A stretch of 64,000 bases of DNA, taken from Bradyrhizobium sp. 139 (lineage in GTDB: Bacteria; Pseudomonadota; Alphaproteobacteria; Rhizobiales; Xanthobacteraceae). Under the pieces are notes generated by a model, which saw nothing but the letters and a program-made list of their open reading frames with translations, made no database searches and had not been told where the DNA came from. The DNA is taken from assembly GCF_023074175.1 (NCBI RefSeq), contig NZ_JADPKS010000023.1:119598-183597 (forward strand), written 5' to 3'. Shown here in pieces: positions 1-9,459 of this stretch (position 1 is its first letter; every line of letters starts with the position of its first letter). The translations under genes and the position numbers were made by a program.

Positions 1-1426
1 GCTCCTCGGAGGTCGAGGACACCTGCTCTGAGGCGCTGGCGTTCTGCTGGCCGACCTTGTCGAGCTGCTGGATCGCCTGGTTGATCTGGGCCGAACCGAC
101 GTCCTGCTCGCGGCAGGCCGCGGTGATCTCCTGGACCAGCTCGGCGGTCTTCTTGATGTCGGGCACGAGCTTGGACAGCATATCGCCGGCTTCCCGGGCA
201 ACCTTCACGGTTTCAGTCGACAGCGTGCCGATATCGGCCGCCGCCGCCTGGCTGCGTTCGGCGAGCTTGCGCACTTCGGAGGCGACCACCGCAAAGCCCT
301 TGCCGTGCTCACCGGCGCGCGCGGCTTCGACCGCGGCGTTGAGGGCAAGCAGGTCGGTCTGGCGCGCGATCTCCTGCACGATCGTGATCTTCTCGGCGAT
401 GGTCTGCATCGCATTGACGGCACGCCCCACGGCGACGCCGCTGGATTCGGCGTCCTGCGCCGATCGCGCCGCGATCTTTTCGGTCTGGTTGGCGTTGTCG
501 GCGTTCTGCTTCACGTTCGAAGCCATCTCTTCCATCGAGGACGAGGCCTCCTCGGCGGACGAGGCCTGCTCGGTCGCGCCTTGCGAGAGCTGCTCGGCGC
601 TGGCAGACAGCTCCTGGCTGCCGGCGGAGACGTTGTTTGCCGCGGTGAGGGCTTCCTCGACAACCTGCCGAAGCTTTTCGACCATCATGTTGAGCGATTT
701 GACGAGATCGCCGATCTCGTCATTGCTGGAGACGTCGATCGTCTGGCTGAGGTCGCCGCCCGCCACCGCGCCGGCAAGGCCGACCGCACGGCTAAGGCCA
801 CGGGCAATGCTGATCGAAATCCAGATCGCGGCGATCAGGCCGATGACAAGCGATGCCAGCACAGCCGAGACCAGCAGGAGGTGGGCGCGGTTGCCGTCTT
901 CATGCGCCTGGGCCGACTGGTCGGCCATGTTCTTCTTGACGTTGGTGACATAGGCATTGGCGGCTTCCATCGCCTCGCCGACCGCCTTGCGAACGTCGGT
1001 CATCGAGCGCTCGGCGGCCTTCGCCTTGTCGCTCCGCGCGGTCTTGAGCGCATCATCCTGAACCGCGTTCATCCGCGCATAGGCGACGCCGAAATTTTCG
1101 ATGAGCTTCTTACCCTCGGGAGAGGCCAACGCCTGGATCTCTTCCTTCAGCTTCGAAAGCGACTCGCGCTGCTTGGCGATCTCGGCAAGGAAGCGTTCGG
1201 CCTCACTTTCGGACGCAAGAATGAGGTTTTTCTCGGCGCGGACCTGGAGCAGGATTCCCTTCTCGATTTCCGCCGCGCGGTCCATCCGGCCGGCGCGTGA
1301 GACCAGGCTGTCCGCGGTGTCGATCATCTCGCTCAGCTTCACGTAAGCGACGCCACCCGCCGCCATCGAGAGCAACAGGACCACACCGAACGCACTGGCA
1401 AGTTTTGCCCTGACGGTAAATCTCAT
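1..1426 (-). CDS. Methyl-accepting chemotaxis protein (C-terminus cut by window edge)
   Basis: This is a membrane chemoreceptor that signals through CheW/CheA. The start is the ATG at 1426. An N-terminal transmembrane helix is followed by a periplasmic helical region of about 190 residues resembling a four-helix-bundle sensor, a second transmembrane segment, a HAMP domain and the cytoplasmic signalling coiled coil. The highly conserved hairpin tip is visible, with key motifs [20 protein letters not shown] and [18 protein letters not shown]. The reading frame is open to base 1, so the C-terminal end of the signalling domain is outside the window. It is the last gene seen in the che operon, 38 bp after cheW, so it is probably the dedicated receptor of this cluster. 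The ligand cannot be read from the sequence. Confidence 0.95.
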   Translation of the reverse strand, partial: MRFTVRAKLASAFGVVLLLSMAAGGVAYVKLSEMIDTADSLVSRAGRMDRAAEIEKGILLQVRAEKNLILASESEAERFLAEIAKQRESLSKLKEEIQALASPEGKKLIENFGVAYARMNAVQDDALKTARSDKAKAAERSMTDVRKAVGEAMEAANAYVTNVKKNMADQSAQAHEDGNRAHLLLVSAVLASLVIGLIAAIWISISIARGLSRAVGLAGAVAGGDLSQTIDVSSNDEIGDLVKSLNMMVEKLRQVVEEALTAANNVSAGSQELSASAEQLSQGATEQASSAEEASSSMEEMASNVKQNADNANQTEKIAARSAQDAESSGVAVGRAVNAMQTIAEKITIVQEIARQTDLLALNAAVEAARAGEHGKGFAVVASEVRKLAERSQAAAADIGTLSTETVKVAREAGDMLSKLVPDIKKTAELVQEITAACREQDVGSAQINQAIQQLDKVGQQNASASEQVSSTSEE

Positions 1427-1464
1427 TTCCAGCCCCTACCCTGATCTCGCCCCGAGACCTGATC

Positions 1465-1926
1465 TCAATTCAGAATGCGTTCCATGTTTGGAACGATGAC
1501 GAACTCTTCACGCCACTTGGCGATGAAGCGAATGAACTCCGGTTTCCAATGCATGCCGACGCGCGGCGTCTGCTGCACGTCGGTCTGCGATATCTCCGTG
1601 ACCTCGTAAACCTTGTCGGCGGTGACGCCGACCAGGACCGGCTCGCCGTCGAGCGCGAGCTCGATGACAACGATGCGCGTGTCGGCCGAGTTCTCGGGCT
1701 GCGGCATGCCGAAGCGGATGCGCAGATCCGCGAGCGGAATGACGTTGCCGCGCACGTTGATGACGCTGGGAACGAAGGAACGCGCGCCTGCGACCCTGGT
1801 CACCGGCACGGGATCGATGATCTCGCGCACGAGGCCGGCGTCGAGCGCGAACTTCTCCTCGCCGAGACCGATCATCACGACCTGCATCGCGCCCGTCTGA
1901 CGTTCGCCCGTCTGCACCTCGTTCAT
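1465..1926 (-). CDS. cheW: Chemotaxis coupling protein CheW
   Basis: CheW couples receptors to the CheA kinase in the chemoreceptor array. The protein has 153 residues and is a single CheW/SH3-like domain; VINVRGNVIPLADLR is the typical core. I chose the ATG at 1926 because it overlaps the cheA stop by one base (TGATG), an arrangement that favours translational coupling. An upstream in-frame extension of this frame runs antisense-like through cheA and has no CheW character. The neighbours are cheA upstream and the receptor gene downstream on the same strand. Confidence 0.95.
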   Translation of the reverse strand: MNEVQTGERQTGAMQVVMIGLGEEKFALDAGLVREIIDPVPVTRVAGARSFVPSVINVRGNVIPLADLRIRFGMPQPENSADTRIVVIELALDGEPVLVGVTADKVYEVTEISQTDVQQTPRVGMHWKPEFIRFIAKWREEFVIVPNMERILN

Positions 1927-4025
1927 CACGCCGCCTCGCTGATGTGCTGTTTCTCGACCTTCGACTGCGCGAGTGTAACGAGCTGCGCGACGTCGAGGAT
2001 CAACGCCGCCGTGCCGTCGCCCAGAATCGCCGCGCCGGAGAAGATCGTGACGTCGGAATGCAGCTTGGAGAGCGACTTGATCACGGTCTGGTGGTTGCCG
2101 ATAATCTGGTCGGCGACGAGGCCAACGCGGGTCTCGCCGGTCGAGATGATGATCGTCTTCTGGTGCCGGTCGGGCGAACCCGACGCGGACATGATCTCGC
2201 GCAACCGCAGGAACGGAACGAGGTTGCCGCGAACGTTGAGGAAGTTGCGGCCGCGGGAGCGCTCGTCCTCGGCCGTCAGCTCGACGCATTCCTCCACCGC
2301 CGACAACGGAATGATGTAGCGGCCTTCGCCGACACGGATCAAAAGCCCCTCGATGATCGCGAGTGTCAGCGGCAGGCGCAGCGTCACCGTGGTGCCCTGG
2401 CCCGGCCGGGTCGACAGGTCGATCGTGCCGCGCATGTTTTCGATGGTGCGCTTGACCACATCCATGCCGACGCCGCGGCCCGACAGCGCCGAGATGGTCT
2501 GCGCGGTCGAGAAGCCCGGGTGAAACAGGAACTGGTGGATCTCGTGATCAGTCAGCACCGCGCCAGAGGCGATCAGCCCCTGCTCTTCCGCTTTCGCGCG
2601 GATGCGCGCGGTGTTGAGGCCGCCGCCATTGTCCTTCACGGTGACGAGCACCTGCGCACCGGAATGCACGGCCGCGAGCTCGATCCGGCCCTGCTCGGTC
2701 TTGCCGTTCGCAGAGCGCGTTGCGGTGTCTTCGATACCGTGATCGATGGCGTTGCGGATCAGATGCACCAGCGGATCGGCCAGGCACTCGATCATGGTCT
2801 TGTCGAGCTCGGTGTCCTCGCCCGTCGTGACGAATTCGACCGGCTTCGCCAGATCGCGCGACAAATCGTGCACCAGGCGGCGGAAGCGGCCGAACAGCGA
2901 GCCGATCGGTACCATGCGCGCGCCCATCGTGGTATCGCGCAAGGAAGAGGCGAGGCGCTCGATTTCCTCGGCGATCATCTTGATCGAGAGATCCGAGCCG
3001 GACGAGGCGAGCTGCGTCAGCCGCGCTTGAGCGATAACAAGCTCGCCGACCCGGTCCATCAACTCGTCGAGACGCTCGGCCTGGACACGGACGGTGGCGA
3101 TGCCGCGCTCGTCGCGCTTGCCCTCGGGCTTCGGTTCCGGCTTTGACACGGGCTTCAGCTCAGGCTTTGCTTCAGACTTGGACTGCGCCTTTGCGAGGGG
3201 CTGCTTGGTGACGGGCGCAGCAACAGCCTCGACCATCGGCGCAATCATCTCAATCACCGGGGCCGGCTCCTCGTCGAGGAGCTGGAACAGCGGCACCGGC
3301 GCGGGCGCCTCGACATGCTCCAGCGGCGAGAGCGTCAGCTTCATCTCGTCCTGGACGAACATGAAGACGTCGTCGATCGCCTCCTTGTCGCAGGCCGCAT
3401 GCAGCTTGACGTCCCACTTCAGATAGCAGTCTTCCGGCTCCATCTCGTCGAGGAACGGGATGCCGTCGGTAACAGGCACGACGAAACACGGGCCGAGCTT
3501 GCAAAGGTCTTCCAGCAGATCGAGCGGGTTCGAGCCGTTGCGCAGGACGTGCGATTCGAATTCCAGATACAGATGCCAGCCGACCTGCTTGCTCTCGCTG
3601 GAGGCCAGCGGCGGCGCTTCGGCCATTTCGGCGACAGGAGCGACAGGCTGATCGGGAAGGACAAAGCGCTTGAGGTCGTCGAGAATGGCCTCGCCGATGA
3701 CGTCGTCGGTCGACTGCGGATCCTCGATCAGCGCGCGGATATAGTCCTTGGCGGCGAGCGCGACCGAGATCAGCTCCTGCGTCGGCTTGATCTCGCCCTT
3801 GCGGACGCGGTCGAACGCGGTCTCGAATTCATGGGTGAAGCAGGCGACCTTGTCGAAGCCGAACATGGCGCCCGAGCCCTTGATCGTATGCAGGGCGCGG
3901 AAGGCGGAATCGACGAGTTCGCGGTCGTCTGGACGCTGGCCGAGATCGAGCAGGGCCCCTTCCAGGACTTCGAACAGCTCGCTGGCTTCCTGGCGAAAGA
4001 CCTCGGTCGGGTCCATCGCGCTCAT
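1926..4025 (-). CDS. cheA: Chemotaxis histidine kinase CheA
   Basis: CheA is the cytoplasmic autokinase that phosphorylates CheY. The protein has 699 residues. The P1 HPt domain is at about 1-110, with phospho-acceptor His46 in ALHTIKGSGAMFGF. A variable central region containing a Lys/Pro/Glu-rich linker (about 270-310) follows. Next come the P3 dimerisation helices, a P4 HATPase domain (N box HLIRNAIDHGIED; G boxes KDNGGGL and SGRGVGMDVVKRTIENMRG) and a C-terminal CheW-like P5 domain (NVRGNLVPFLRLREI). The start ATG at 4025 overlaps the cheY stop by four bases (ATGA). All catalytic motifs look intact. Confidence 0.97.
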   Translation of the reverse strand: MSAMDPTEVFRQEASELFEVLEGALLDLGQRPDDRELVDSAFRALHTIKGSGAMFGFDKVACFTHEFETAFDRVRKGEIKPTQELISVALAAKDYIRALIEDPQSTDDVIGEAILDDLKRFVLPDQPVAPVAEMAEAPPLASSESKQVGWHLYLEFESHVLRNGSNPLDLLEDLCKLGPCFVVPVTDGIPFLDEMEPEDCYLKWDVKLHAACDKEAIDDVFMFVQDEMKLTLSPLEHVEAPAPVPLFQLLDEEPAPVIEMIAPMVEAVAAPVTKQPLAKAQSKSEAKPELKPVSKPEPKPEGKRDERGIATVRVQAERLDELMDRVGELVIAQARLTQLASSGSDLSIKMIAEEIERLASSLRDTTMGARMVPIGSLFGRFRRLVHDLSRDLAKPVEFVTTGEDTELDKTMIECLADPLVHLIRNAIDHGIEDTATRSANGKTEQGRIELAAVHSGAQVLVTVKDNGGGLNTARIRAKAEEQGLIASGAVLTDHEIHQFLFHPGFSTAQTISALSGRGVGMDVVKRTIENMRGTIDLSTRPGQGTTVTLRLPLTLAIIEGLLIRVGEGRYIIPLSAVEECVELTAEDERSRGRNFLNVRGNLVPFLRLREIMSASGSPDRHQKTIIISTGETRVGLVADQIIGNHQTVIKSLSKLHSDVTIFSGAAILGDGTAALILDVAQLVTLAQSKVEKQHISEAA

Positions 4026-4387
4026 GCGCGCACCAGCTTGCCGACGACGGCGAGCAGCTGCTCGGGCTTGAAGGGTTTGGTAATCCAGCCGGTGGCGCCG
4101 GCGCTCTTGGCTTCCTGTTTCACCGTATCGTTGGATTCGGTGGTCAGGAACACGATGGGCATGCCGACCGCGCTCGGCAGCTTGCGCAGCGCGCGGATCA
4201 GCTCCAGCCCGTTCATGACGGGCATATTAAGGTCGGTGATGACGAGGTCGAGCTTGCCGGCCTGCGCCTTGGCGAGCCCCTGCGCGCCGTCGCCAGCCTC
4301 GATCACGCTGTGACCGGCAGGCTCGAGCACAACCTTGATCATCTGCCGAATGCTGGGGGAATCGTCGACGGTCAGAATCGTGGCCAT
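4022..4387 (-). CDS. cheY: Chemotaxis response regulator CheY
   Basis: This is a single-domain receiver of 121 residues with no output domain, as expected of CheY. The acidic pocket is Asp8/Asp9, the phospho-acceptor is Asp52 in ITDLNMP, and the switch residues are Thr82 and Lys104 in ITKPFKPE. It lies directly upstream of cheA with a 4-bp overlap and downstream of the STAS gene with a 1-bp overlap, so all three are probably translated from one message. It would carry the signal to a motor or to another output. No flagellar gene is in this window. Confidence 0.93.
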   Translation of the reverse strand: MATILTVDDSPSIRQMIKVVLEPAGHSVIEAGDGAQGLAKAQAGKLDLVITDLNMPVMNGLELIRALRKLPSAVGMPIVFLTTESNDTVKQEAKSAGATGWITKPFKPEQLLAVVGKLVRA

Positions 4388-4710
4388 CAGGCGCCATCTT
4401 TCTTTTGCAGGAAATGCTGATCGATCATCGCCTCGCTGGCGAAGCCGGCGCGATGAAGCGTGTTACGCAGAGACTGGGAGAATGATGTGAGCACCACTGG
4501 GCGGCCCTGGGCCTCGCCTGTCTTGGCGGTCGACAGCAGAAGCTGGATTGAGGTCACGTCGGCCTTGTCGACGCTCGAACAATCGATCTCGAGCCGGTCC
4601 TGCCGGCCGAAAGCTTCGCGGATCAGATCATAGACGCTCCGGATCGCAGCGATGCTGCAATCCGCAGGCAGCCGTAGGGACCACTTCGGCTCAGTGACAT
4701 CAGACGACAT
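4387..4710 (-). CDS. STAS-domain protein, first gene of the che operon
   Basis: A small protein of about 107 residues with the STAS fold pattern: LEIDCSSVDKADVTSIQLLL followed by a helix and a terminal HRAGF. STAS domains act as phospho-regulated interaction modules (anti-anti-sigma type) and often sit in chemotaxis-like operons. I prefer the ATG at 4710, which is preceded by GGGGGA, over the in-frame ATG at 4728, which lacks a ribosome-binding site. The position that carries the phosphorylatable Ser in SpoIIAA-like proteins reads KADVTSI, so a Thr/Ser is available. The stop overlaps the cheY start by one base. The role in this operon is inferred from position only. Confidence 0.8.
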   Translation of the reverse strand: MSSDVTEPKWSLRLPADCSIAAIRSVYDLIREAFGRQDRLEIDCSSVDKADVTSIQLLLSTAKTGEAQGRPVVLTSFSQSLRNTLHRAGFASEAMIDQHFLQKKDGA

Positions 4711-4993
4711 TCGTCCCCCAAATTTCATCGGGATTCGCTGCGCGCATGGCGCGAATCCCGCACGACGACTATTCGCAACGGAGAGTATGCAAACCCCTAA
4801 TGGGCTCCCCCGTACAACTACGGGTCACAAACCGAAGAACTTCGCGTCTGCATGCATGAGTGCATAGCCCGCCCAAATCGCATGCGTTGCGCGCAGTCTT
4901 GGGCAGTTCGCCGCGGCATGAACGTTTGCTCCGCGTTAAATCACGCGGGCTATTTCTTGAGGTCATGCCTCGCCATCCGAACGAGCCCGGCCG

Positions 4994-6133
4994 ATGTTGA
5001 CCCAAGCGCTTCTGATTGACGACAGCCGCTCTGTCCTCAATTTCCTGAAACGTCATATCGAATCCGAAGGCCTGGTCGAGGCCACCACCTTCCTCGATCC
5101 CATCGAGGCGATGGCCTGCGCGCGCGAACGCGTCTTCGATCTCGTGCTGGTCGACTACGAGATGCCACGTATGGACGGCATCAGCTTCATCCGCGCCTTC
5201 CGCGCCCTGCCCGGCCGCGCCGACATCCCGATCGCGATGATCACTTCGCGACAGACCGATGACGTCAAGATGGAAGCGCTGCAGGCTGGTGCAACCGATT
5301 TCTTACCGAAACAGCCGCAGAGCGTCGAAATGACGATCCGCCTGCGTAACCTGGTGCACCTGGGTGCAGCCGTGCGCAAGCAGAACGACCGCGCCGCGGA
5401 TCTGGCGAGCGCGGTCGCCGCCGCGACCCAGAAGCTCGGCGAGCGTGAGGAGGAGATCATTCTGCGGCTCGCGCTCGCGGTCGAATACCGCGACAACGAC
5501 ACCGGCGAACACACGCTGCGGGTCGCCCGCTACAGCCGCATCATCGCCGAGCAGCTCGGCCTGCCACCCCGGCTCTGCCGGGACATCTATCTGGCCGCGC
5601 CCCTGCACGACGTCGGCAAGGTCGCCATCCCCGACAATATCCTGCTCAAGCCCGGCAAGCTGACCGACGCGGAGATGGCGGTGATCCGGACGCATGCGAC
5701 GATAGGCGAAAGGATCCTTGCCGACTCCAGCTGCGAGCTGATCCAGCTCGGTGCGCAAATTGCCGCAGGCCATCACGAGCGCTGGGACGGCGCAGGCTAT
5801 CCGAACGGCCTCAGGGCGGACGACATCCCGGTCGCCGCGCGGGTGGTCGCTGTCGCCGACGTCTTCGACGCCCTGACGACGCGGCGGCCATATAAAGAGC
5901 CGATGGCGCTGGACGTGGCGCGCAACTATCTGGTCGAGAACCAGGGCCGGCAGTTCGACCCGGCCTGCGTCGAGGCCTTCCTGTCGCGCTGGGACGAGGT
6001 CGTGGAGATCGCCGCCGGCCAGCAGGCGACGCCGTATCAGAAGACCGAAGCCGCTCTCGCTGCTGTTATAGAGTGTGCGGCTGAGAGCCGCGCGGTCGAG
6101 GACCGGTTGCCCGAGGCCGTCCCGGCCGCTTGA
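4994..6133 (+). CDS. Response regulator with HD-GYP cyclic-di-GMP phosphodiesterase domain (RpfG type)
   Basis: A 379-residue two-domain regulator. The receiver domain (1-120) has Asp9/Asp10 and phospho-acceptor Asp54 in VLVDYEMPRMDG. A helical linker follows, then an HD-GYP domain with metal-binding LHDVGKVAIPDNILLKPG and the signature HHERWDGAGYPNGL. The HD and GYP residues are present, so hydrolysis of cyclic-di-GMP is expected. It is transcribed divergently from the chemotaxis operon across about 280 bp, which places a motility/second-messenger switch beside the chemosensory genes. The cognate kinase is not obvious; CheA next door is one possibility, which is inference. Confidence 0.93.
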   Translation: MLTQALLIDDSRSVLNFLKRHIESEGLVEATTFLDPIEAMACARERVFDLVLVDYEMPRMDGISFIRAFRALPGRADIPIAMITSRQTDDVKMEALQAGATDFLPKQPQSVEMTIRLRNLVHLGAAVRKQNDRAADLASAVAAATQKLGEREEEIILRLALAVEYRDNDTGEHTLRVARYSRIIAEQLGLPPRLCRDIYLAAPLHDVGKVAIPDNILLKPGKLTDAEMAVIRTHATIGERILADSSCELIQLGAQIAAGHHERWDGAGYPNGLRADDIPVAARVVAVADVFDALTTRRPYKEPMALDVARNYLVENQGRQFDPACVEAFLSRWDEVVEIAAGQQATPYQKTEAALAAVIECAAESRAVEDRLPEAVPAA

Positions 6134-6320
6134 CATTATCCGTGTGGGCAACAGCTTGCCGCGGCTCTGTTTTCTCCGGTCGCCGGTTTGAACCTGTTGC
6201 TGATAGAGTGCACCAATATCAAAGAGTGATTCCGGTCACACTTGCCTGGGCATCCTGCTGCTAAGCATCGGACCAGGATGAGGACCGGCAAAGCATCGGT
6301 CGAATTGGATGAGAATACCC

Positions 6321-6989
6321 ATGAGAAGCCTGATCGGCGCCGCTTTCGGCGCGTTCTATCTTGCGGCCCCCGCTTTTGCGGAGACCCCGGCCGCGATCGT
6401 CGAGGATGTGCAGGGCAAGGTCGACGGCATCGCGTTCATGGACTACGTGGCGCCCGGCAAGATCATCAAGCTCGGGCCGAAGGCGAGCATCACGCTCAGC
6501 TATCTCAAATCCTGCCTGCGCGAGACCATCAGCGAAGGCGTCGTCCTGGTCGGCACCGAGCAGAGCACGGTGCAGCTCGGCCAAGTACAGCGGGAAAAAG
6601 TGCCCTGCGATACCAACGCGGCTCGGCTATCCGAGCGCGAGGCGAACCAGAGCGCCGCAACCACCTTCCGCACTATGCGATCGGACTCGAAGGTTGCGCC
6701 GACCAAGCTGCCGACGATCTACGGCGTCGCGCCGCTGGTTCAGGCCAAAAGCGGCAGCACCCTGATCATCGAGCGCACCGACGGCAAGGAGCCCACGATC
6801 AACATCCCGCTCAAGAGCGACATCATGGTCGGCGGCAAATTCTATGACTTCGCCAAAGTTGGGAAGTCGCTGACCCCCGGTGGCAGCTATCTCGCCATTC
6901 TCGGCGCCAAGCGCTACGCCTTCCAGGTCGATGCCAGCGCCACCTCGTCGCCGACGCCGATTGTCGGCCGCCTGCTGCGGCTCGAATAG
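6321..6989 (+). CDS. Exported FecR-like protein
   Basis: About 222 residues with a clear signal peptide (MRSLIGAAFGAFYLAAPAFA, cleavage after AFA). The region after it (AAIVEDVQGKV, then VAPGKIIKLGPKASITLSYL) resembles the start of FecR-type domains found in periplasmic proteins. The rest is not recognised. I prefer the ATG at 6321, with GGATGAG about 8 bases upstream, over the ATG at 6309. It is 18 bp upstream of the CHASE2 cyclase gene on the same strand, so it probably belongs to the same transcription unit and may act in the periplasm with the cyclase's extracytoplasmic sensor. That link is inferred. Confidence 0.7.
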   Translation: MRSLIGAAFGAFYLAAPAFAETPAAIVEDVQGKVDGIAFMDYVAPGKIIKLGPKASITLSYLKSCLRETISEGVVLVGTEQSTVQLGQVQREKVPCDTNAARLSEREANQSAATTFRTMRSDSKVAPTKLPTIYGVAPLVQAKSGSTLIIERTDGKEPTINIPLKSDIMVGGKFYDFAKVGKSLTPGGSYLAILGAKRYAFQVDASATSSPTPIVGRLLRLE

Positions 6990-7007
6990 GCGGTCAGCGG
7001 CGGCGCG

Positions 7008-9158
7008 ATGCGGCGGATCGGCAGGCGGGATATCGTTGCGGCGATCCTGATCGCGCTCGTTGCGGGCGCAGTCTTCACGTCTCCGCCGCTTCAGACGCTG
7101 CAAGGTCTCTCGCTCGACATCCTCACGGCGACCCGCGGCAAGCTCGCCCGTGACCGCCGCGATCCCGCGACATCGCCGGTCGTCGTGGTGGCGATCGACG
7201 GGGAGACCTACGACACCCCGCCGTTCAAGGGATCGCCGACGCTGACCTGGACGCGCGAAGTCGGGCGCGTACTGGGAAGCGTGATAGACGGCGGTGCAAA
7301 GGTCATCGGCTTCGACGTCATTTTTCAGAGCTCGATCGAACAATCGGAGATTCCCTTCGGCGACGCGCCGCTCGGCACGCGCATGAAGGGATTTGACCGG
7401 GATTACCTGATCGCCCTGCGGCAGATCTCCGACAGCGGCAAGCTGGTGCTTGGCGAGAGCCTGAGCAACCAGCATCCGGACGTTCCCTACCGTGCGCAAC
7501 AACTGGCGGTGAAAAACAACATCCGCGCCCTCAACGTCCATACCGACGCCGATGACGTGATCCGTCGGCTGCCGCTGAGCTTTTCGATCGAGGGCAAGCC
7601 GGTCGCCGCGATGGCGGTCGAGCTCGCCGCGCGCACGCTCGGTGCAAAGCCTGAGACCGGACCGTCCGGTGTGACGAAGTTATCCGGCTACGCGATCCCG
7701 GCTGCGGTGCCGAACACGCTGACGCTCAATTTTCGTGGGCTGGGCCGAGACGTCCCGACGTATTCGTTCGCGGACCTGCACGCCTGCGTCGAGAAGGGCG
7801 ACCGCGATTTCTTCCGCCGCGCCTTCGACGGCAAGATCGTCCTGCTCGGCACCATCCTCAATTCGGAGGACCGCAAGCTGACCTCGATGCGCCTATCCGG
7901 TGGCTATGATGGAACACCGGCCGCACGATGTACCCTGCCCGCCCCGGCAAACACCGCGCAAAAGGCCCGCAGCGACATCGCCGGCGTCTTGGTGCATGCC
8001 ACCGCGGTCCGAAATCTGATGGAGCGCGATGCCGTGACCGAACTCGGCCTTCCCGCGCGCTCCATTCTCACGATCGCGTTCGCAGCGATGATCGCCGTTG
8101 CGGCCTGCATGCTTGCACCGAGCGGCGCGCTGATTGCCTGGTTCGGCCTCACCGCCGCTTACGCCGCCGTGGCAATCGGCGCATTCGTCTACGCCTTTGC
8201 GCTGCCGTTGACCGAGCCTGCGCTCGCGAGCCTTGCCGCACTCGCGATGATGATCGGCTATCGCTTCGTGCTGGCCGACCGCGACGAGCGTTTTCTGCGC
8301 AAGAGCTTTGCCTTCTATCTCGCCCCCGAAGTCATCGACACCATGGTTGCCTCCGGCAAGATGCCGGCGCTCGGCGGCGAGATGCGCAATGTCACCATGT
8401 TCTTCTCCGACCTCAGCGGCTTCTCCTCGATCGCGGAGACGATGACACCGGGCGAACTGGTGACCTTGATGAACGAATATCTCTCCGCCATGACCGACAT
8501 CATCGAGGGCCATGGCGGCTATGTCGACAAATATATCGGCGATTCCATCGTCGCGATGTTCGGCGCGCCGGCCGACGATCCCGCGCACGCGCGCAACGCC
8601 GTTCACGCCGCGCTGAAATGTTACGAGAAGCTCGCGGAATTGAACGCCAGCAATCCCGCCTTCGCAGGCCACGGCCTGTCGCACCGCATCGGGCTCAACA
8701 GCGGCGAAGCCGTGGTCGGCAATATCGGCTCGCGCCGCCGTTTCAACTATACCGTGATGAGCGACACCGTGAATGTCGCTTCGCGGCTTGAGGGTGCCAA
8801 CAAATATTACGGCACCGCGATCATGGCCTCCGAGACGACGATGGCGCAGACCGGCGACAGTTTCGCCTGGCGTGAGCTCGATGCGATCAAGGTGCTCGGC
8901 CGCGGCGAGACAATCAAGGTGTTCGAGCCGCTGGCGGACAAGGGCGCGGAGAGCGCCGGGCAGACCAAGGTGGCCACGGCGTATGCGGAGGGGCTCGCCT
9001 GCTGGCGCGCGCGAGATTTTGCCAAGGCGGCTGACGCGTTCGAGAGTGTGGCGAAGGCTGATCCAGCCTCGGCGTCGTTCGCGAAACGCGCCAAGGCCCT
9101 CCTCGCAAATCCCCCACCGCCGGATTGGACACCGGTCAATACACTCGAAGGAAAGTAG
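7008..9158 (+). CDS. CHASE2-domain adenylate/guanylate cyclase
   Basis: A 716-residue membrane sensor cyclase. It has an N-terminal transmembrane helix, a long extracytoplasmic CHASE2 domain (about 45-330, with ALNVHTDADDVIRRLPL) and two or three transmembrane helices at about 345-425. A class III nucleotidyl cyclase domain follows (about 455-650). The metal-binding aspartates appear in TMFFSDLSGFSSI and DKYIGDSIVAMFGAP, and the dimer-interface/transition-state region in RRRFNYTVMSDTVNVASRLEG. The C-terminal tail of about 60 residues looks like a single TPR-like helix pair. Product cAMP is more likely than cGMP on general grounds but is not proven. It sits downstream of the FecR-like gene. 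Confidence 0.93.
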   Translation: MRRIGRRDIVAAILIALVAGAVFTSPPLQTLQGLSLDILTATRGKLARDRRDPATSPVVVVAIDGETYDTPPFKGSPTLTWTREVGRVLGSVIDGGAKVIGFDVIFQSSIEQSEIPFGDAPLGTRMKGFDRDYLIALRQISDSGKLVLGESLSNQHPDVPYRAQQLAVKNNIRALNVHTDADDVIRRLPLSFSIEGKPVAAMAVELAARTLGAKPETGPSGVTKLSGYAIPAAVPNTLTLNFRGLGRDVPTYSFADLHACVEKGDRDFFRRAFDGKIVLLGTILNSEDRKLTSMRLSGGYDGTPAARCTLPAPANTAQKARSDIAGVLVHATAVRNLMERDAVTELGLPARSILTIAFAAMIAVAACMLAPSGALIAWFGLTAAYAAVAIGAFVYAFALPLTEPALASLAALAMMIGYRFVLADRDERFLRKSFAFYLAPEVIDTMVASGKMPALGGEMRNVTMFFSDLSGFSSIAETMTPGELVTLMNEYLSAMTDIIEGHGGYVDKYIGDSIVAMFGAPADDPAHARNAVHAALKCYEKLAELNASNPAFAGHGLSHRIGLNSGEAVVGNIGSRRRFNYTVMSDTVNVASRLEGANKYYGTAIMASETTMAQTGDSFAWRELDAIKVLGRGETIKVFEPLADKGAESAGQTKVATAYAEGLACWRARDFAKAADAFESVAKADPASASFAKRAKALLANPPPPDWTPVNTLEGK

Positions 9159-9177
9159 CGGCAAAACCAAGCGCGCG

Positions 9178-9378
9178 ATGCTGGCGAGCATGCCGAGCCT
9201 GCTTGCTTCCGGCGTGATGCGCGGCTTTGCACATGTGCGGATTCCGCTGGCCCCGCGCAGGCGAACGCTGGCCGAGCTGCCGATGTTCATGGTCTGGCAC
9301 CAGCGCTACCAGAAGGATCAGGCCCATCGCTGGATCAGGAGCCAGCTCGATACCGTGGCGGCGATGGCCGAGGCCTGA
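9178..9378 (+). pseudogene. Remnant of a LysR-family regulator (C-terminal end only)
   Basis: A 66-codon stretch ending in TGA matches the pattern of the last part of LysR substrate-binding domains: LASMPSLLASGVMRGFAHV, then LPMFMVWHQRYQKDQAHRWIRSQL. The motif 'F-hydrophobic-VWH...D-AHRW-R-L' is characteristic of the C-terminus of these regulators. No helix-turn-helix or upstream effector domain precedes it, because the cyclase gene ends only 20 bp before. It is therefore read as a truncated fragment between the cyclase and pncB. It could still be expressed as a short peptide, but I see no ribosome-binding site. Confidence 0.6.
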
Positions 9379-9459
9379 GCGATCGGCCCCAGCCCCGCCA
9401 AAACCTGATCCCCGCCAAACCCACTGGTTGCGCCGCCGCAGCCACGCTAGAATTCCCCC

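Noticed and set aside
305..1300. A 331-codon plus-strand frame over the chemoreceptor gene
   Set aside because: It is antisense to a receptor signalling domain that is among the most conserved sequences in bacteria.
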